Origin: Oscillospiraceae bacterium
GTDB lineage: Bacteria; Bacillota; Clostridia; Oscillospirales; Oscillospiraceae
Assembly: GCA_020866945.1 (NCBI GenBank)
Contig: JAJBVW010000010.1
Coordinates: forward strand, 1-6,600
Direction: 5' to 3'
Length of the DNA stretch: 6,600 nucleotides
Shown here piece after piece: positions 5,331 through 6,600 of this stretch. The position numbers and the translations under genes are program-made. The notes below the pieces were generated by a model. That model saw only the letters and a program-made list of their open reading frames with translations. It was not told the origin of the DNA and ran no database searches. Within the stretch, counting starts at the first letter, position 1. Each line of letters starts with the position of its first letter.

Positions 5331-6600
5331 TTGGACGCGATTCCATTTTTAGATATGTTCCCCTGCTGCGAGGGGATTGACAAGAGCTACGGGAACCTTG
5401 GCCCCGCCAGCGTTCTGACCGCTACGGTGAACCGTGATCGGATGGACATGACCGTTCGGGCGCGGTTTCCTTCCATGCCCGCGCCGGCGGAGGTTTCATC
5501 CCTGGAGTGGAAGCTGGCGCAGGAATACGGCCTTCGGGCCGTCACCCTGGATGCTACATGGCCCCAGGAGAAAAAGACTGCCGCCCCGCAAGCGGGAACG
5601 AAAAAGACCGGCGCAGTGCTGATGGGCAAGACCATCAAGGGCCTGCCGACGGCCATGAGCAGCGCAAGCCCGGAGCAGAAAACGGTGATCGTCTCCGGCA
5701 GAGTATTCGCGGCGGAGAGCCGCGCCATTCAGAAGCTGGGGGCGTCGGTTTTGCAGTTTGACATGACCGACGGCACCGGCAGCGTGCGGGTATCCAAATT
5801 CATCCCCAAGGAAGAGGATCAGTCCATCGTTGACAAAATCGCGCCGGGGATGTATTTGACCGTTTCTGGGGCCATGAAATTCAATAATTACAGCAAGGAG
5901 GTGGAGCTGGAGCCGCGTCATATCCAGCTGGCGGAGGCCCCTCCTCTGCGCCCGGACAACGCCCCGGTGAAGCGGGTGGAGCTGCATCTGCACACCCAGA
6001 TGTCTACCATGGACGCCCTGACCGACCCGGCGGGTGCGGTGAAGCGGGCGGCGGCCTGGGGGATGCCCGCCGTGGCCATCACCGATCATGGCGTGGCCCA
6101 GGCATTTCCCGCCGCCTCCAAAGCCGCTAAGGGCGTCAAGGTCATCTACGGCATGGAGGGCTATTACATAAACGACATCGACGAGGCCGCCGCCGTCCGC
6201 GGGGAGGGAGACGGCCCAGTGGACGGGGAATACGTGGCCTTCGACATCGAGACCACCGGCCTGTCCGACCAAAACGACCGCATCACGGAAATAGGCGCGG
6301 TGGTGTTTGGCGCGGATGGAAGGCCGGGGGAGCGGTTCCAGACCTTCGTCAATCCCGGTATGCCTATCCCGCCAAATATCCAGCACCTGACCGGCATCAC
6401 TGACCGGGACGTTTTTGACGCCCCGGAGGAGGCCGAGGCCGTGGGGGCCTTTCTGGATTTCGTCGCGGGCCGGCCGCTCTGCGCCCACAACGCGGATTTT
6501 GACGTGGGCTTTATCTCCGCCGCTGCGGAGCGAATGGGGCGGCCCTTCCAGCCCTTATATATCGACACGCTGGCGCTGGCCCAGGCGCTGCTGCCTGACG
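5331..6600 (+). CDS. polC: PolC-type DNA polymerase III alpha subunit, N-terminal part (3' end outside window)
   Basis: Replicative polymerase of low-GC-type Gram-positives with built-in 3'-5' proofreading. The frame is open from TTG at 5331 to the window edge: 423 codons of a family usually about 1,430 residues long. The start cannot lie upstream because TAA at 5325-5327 is in frame; the SD at 5312-5320 favours TTG over ATG at 5355. Domains in order: a short N-terminal domain (about 1-77), a Lys/Ala/Pro-rich linker (78-117), an OB fold (118-201, with LQFDMTDGTGSVRVSKF), the first part of the PHP domain (213-282, with HLHT at 219-222 and TDHG at 251-254), and a DEDDh exonuclease inserted in PHP, with FDIETTG (Asp305, Glu307) and HNADFD (386-391). 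The exonuclease insertion inside PHP separates PolC from DnaE. The N-terminal region is about 110 residues shorter than in Bacillus PolC. The polymerase core is not visible here. Confidence 0.96.
   Translation, partial: MDAIPFLDMFPCCEGIDKSYGNLGPASVLTATVNRDRMDMTVRARFPSMPAPAEVSSLEWKLAQEYGLRAVTLDATWPQEKKTAAPQAGTKKTGAVLMGKTIKGLPTAMSSASPEQKTVIVSGRVFAAESRAIQKLGASVLQFDMTDGTGSVRVSKFIPKEEDQSIVDKIAPGMYLTVSGAMKFNNYSKEVELEPRHIQLAEAPPLRPDNAPVKRVELHLHTQMSTMDALTDPAGAVKRAAAWGMPAVAITDHGVAQAFPAASKAAKGVKVIYGMEGYYINDIDEAAAVRGEGDGPVDGEYVAFDIETTGLSDQNDRITEIGAVVFGADGRPGERFQTFVNPGMPIPPNIQHLTGITDRDVFDAPEEAEAVGAFLDFVAGRPLCAHNADFDVGFISAAAERMGRPFQPLYIDTLALAQALLPD
5359..5376 (+). other. Short hairpin in the polC 5' coding region
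   Basis: TCCCCT (5359-5364) can pair with AGGGGA (5371-5376) around a six-base loop. It lies 28 bases into polC and directly after the internal ATG at 5355-5357. It has six pairs, so chance is a fair explanation in GC-rich DNA; it is noted because a stronger hairpin occupies the same relative place in uppS. Confidence 0.3.

Noticed and set aside
5355..5357. ATG as an alternative polC start
   Set aside because: It has no ribosome binding site in the preceding 24 bases, and it would remove the FLDMFP-type N-terminal residues, which resemble the start of other PolC proteins. TTG at 5331 with an upstream GGGAGGGAG is preferred, though not proven.
5496..6488. A 330-codon open frame on the - strand, opposite polC
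   Set aside because: The + strand of the same bases codes for OB, PHP and exonuclease motifs of PolC in one unbroken frame. The antisense product is low in complexity of the His/Gly/Arg kind and shows no motif.
1..6600. Mobile elements, CRISPR, tRNA/rRNA genes, toxin-antitoxin or defence genes
   Set aside because: I looked for long direct or inverted repeats, spaced repeats, tRNA-like cloverleaf segments and small unexplained frames in gaps; the gaps total under 150 bases and the rest is accounted for by seven core genes.

Overview
The window is a gapless stretch of housekeeping operon. All genes lie on the + strand, and base composition is GC-rich (roughly 60% by eye) with strong G/C preference at third codon positions. 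In order it holds pyrH (5' end outside the window), frr, uppS, dxr, rseP, ispG and the first third of polC. A PolC-type DNA polymerase III alpha subunit and strong AGGAGG-type ribosome binding sites indicate a Gram-positive Firmicute. The dxr-rseP-ispG-polC order (ispG where bacilli carry proS), together with high GC, points to class Clostridia, most likely an Oscillospiraceae-like gut lineage (Flavonifractor/Oscillibacter type). That lineage assignment is inference.

Layout: 1-621 UMP kinase; 622-673 short gap with a hairpin and a strong SD; 674-1234 ribosome recycling factor; 1231-1953 undecaprenyl diphosphate synthase, overlapping frr by ATGA; 1968-3107 DXP reductoisomerase; 3108-3168 the longest gap (61 bases); 3169-4248 site-2 protease; 4263-5327 HMBPP synthase; 5331-6600 the N-terminal 423 codons of PolC, starting at TTG three bases after the ispG stop. 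The gaps are 52, -4, 14, 61, 14 and 3 bases, and no convincing terminator was found, so one polycistronic transcript is likely.

The genes join three jobs. pyrH supplies UDP/UTP precursors and frr recycles ribosomes. dxr and ispG are the second and the second-to-last steps of the MEP isoprenoid pathway, and uppS uses its products to make the C55 lipid carrier for cell wall synthesis. rseP is an intramembrane protease and polC is the replicative polymerase.

I see no new defence, mobile or secretory system here. The points worth checking are: cdsA is missing from between uppS and dxr, where this operon normally carries it; the PolC N-terminal region looks about 110 residues short, as if its second N-terminal domain were absent; a very stable G:C hairpin sits just inside uppS; and ispG and polC lie in the same frame, separated by a single stop codon, with a TTG start for polC.
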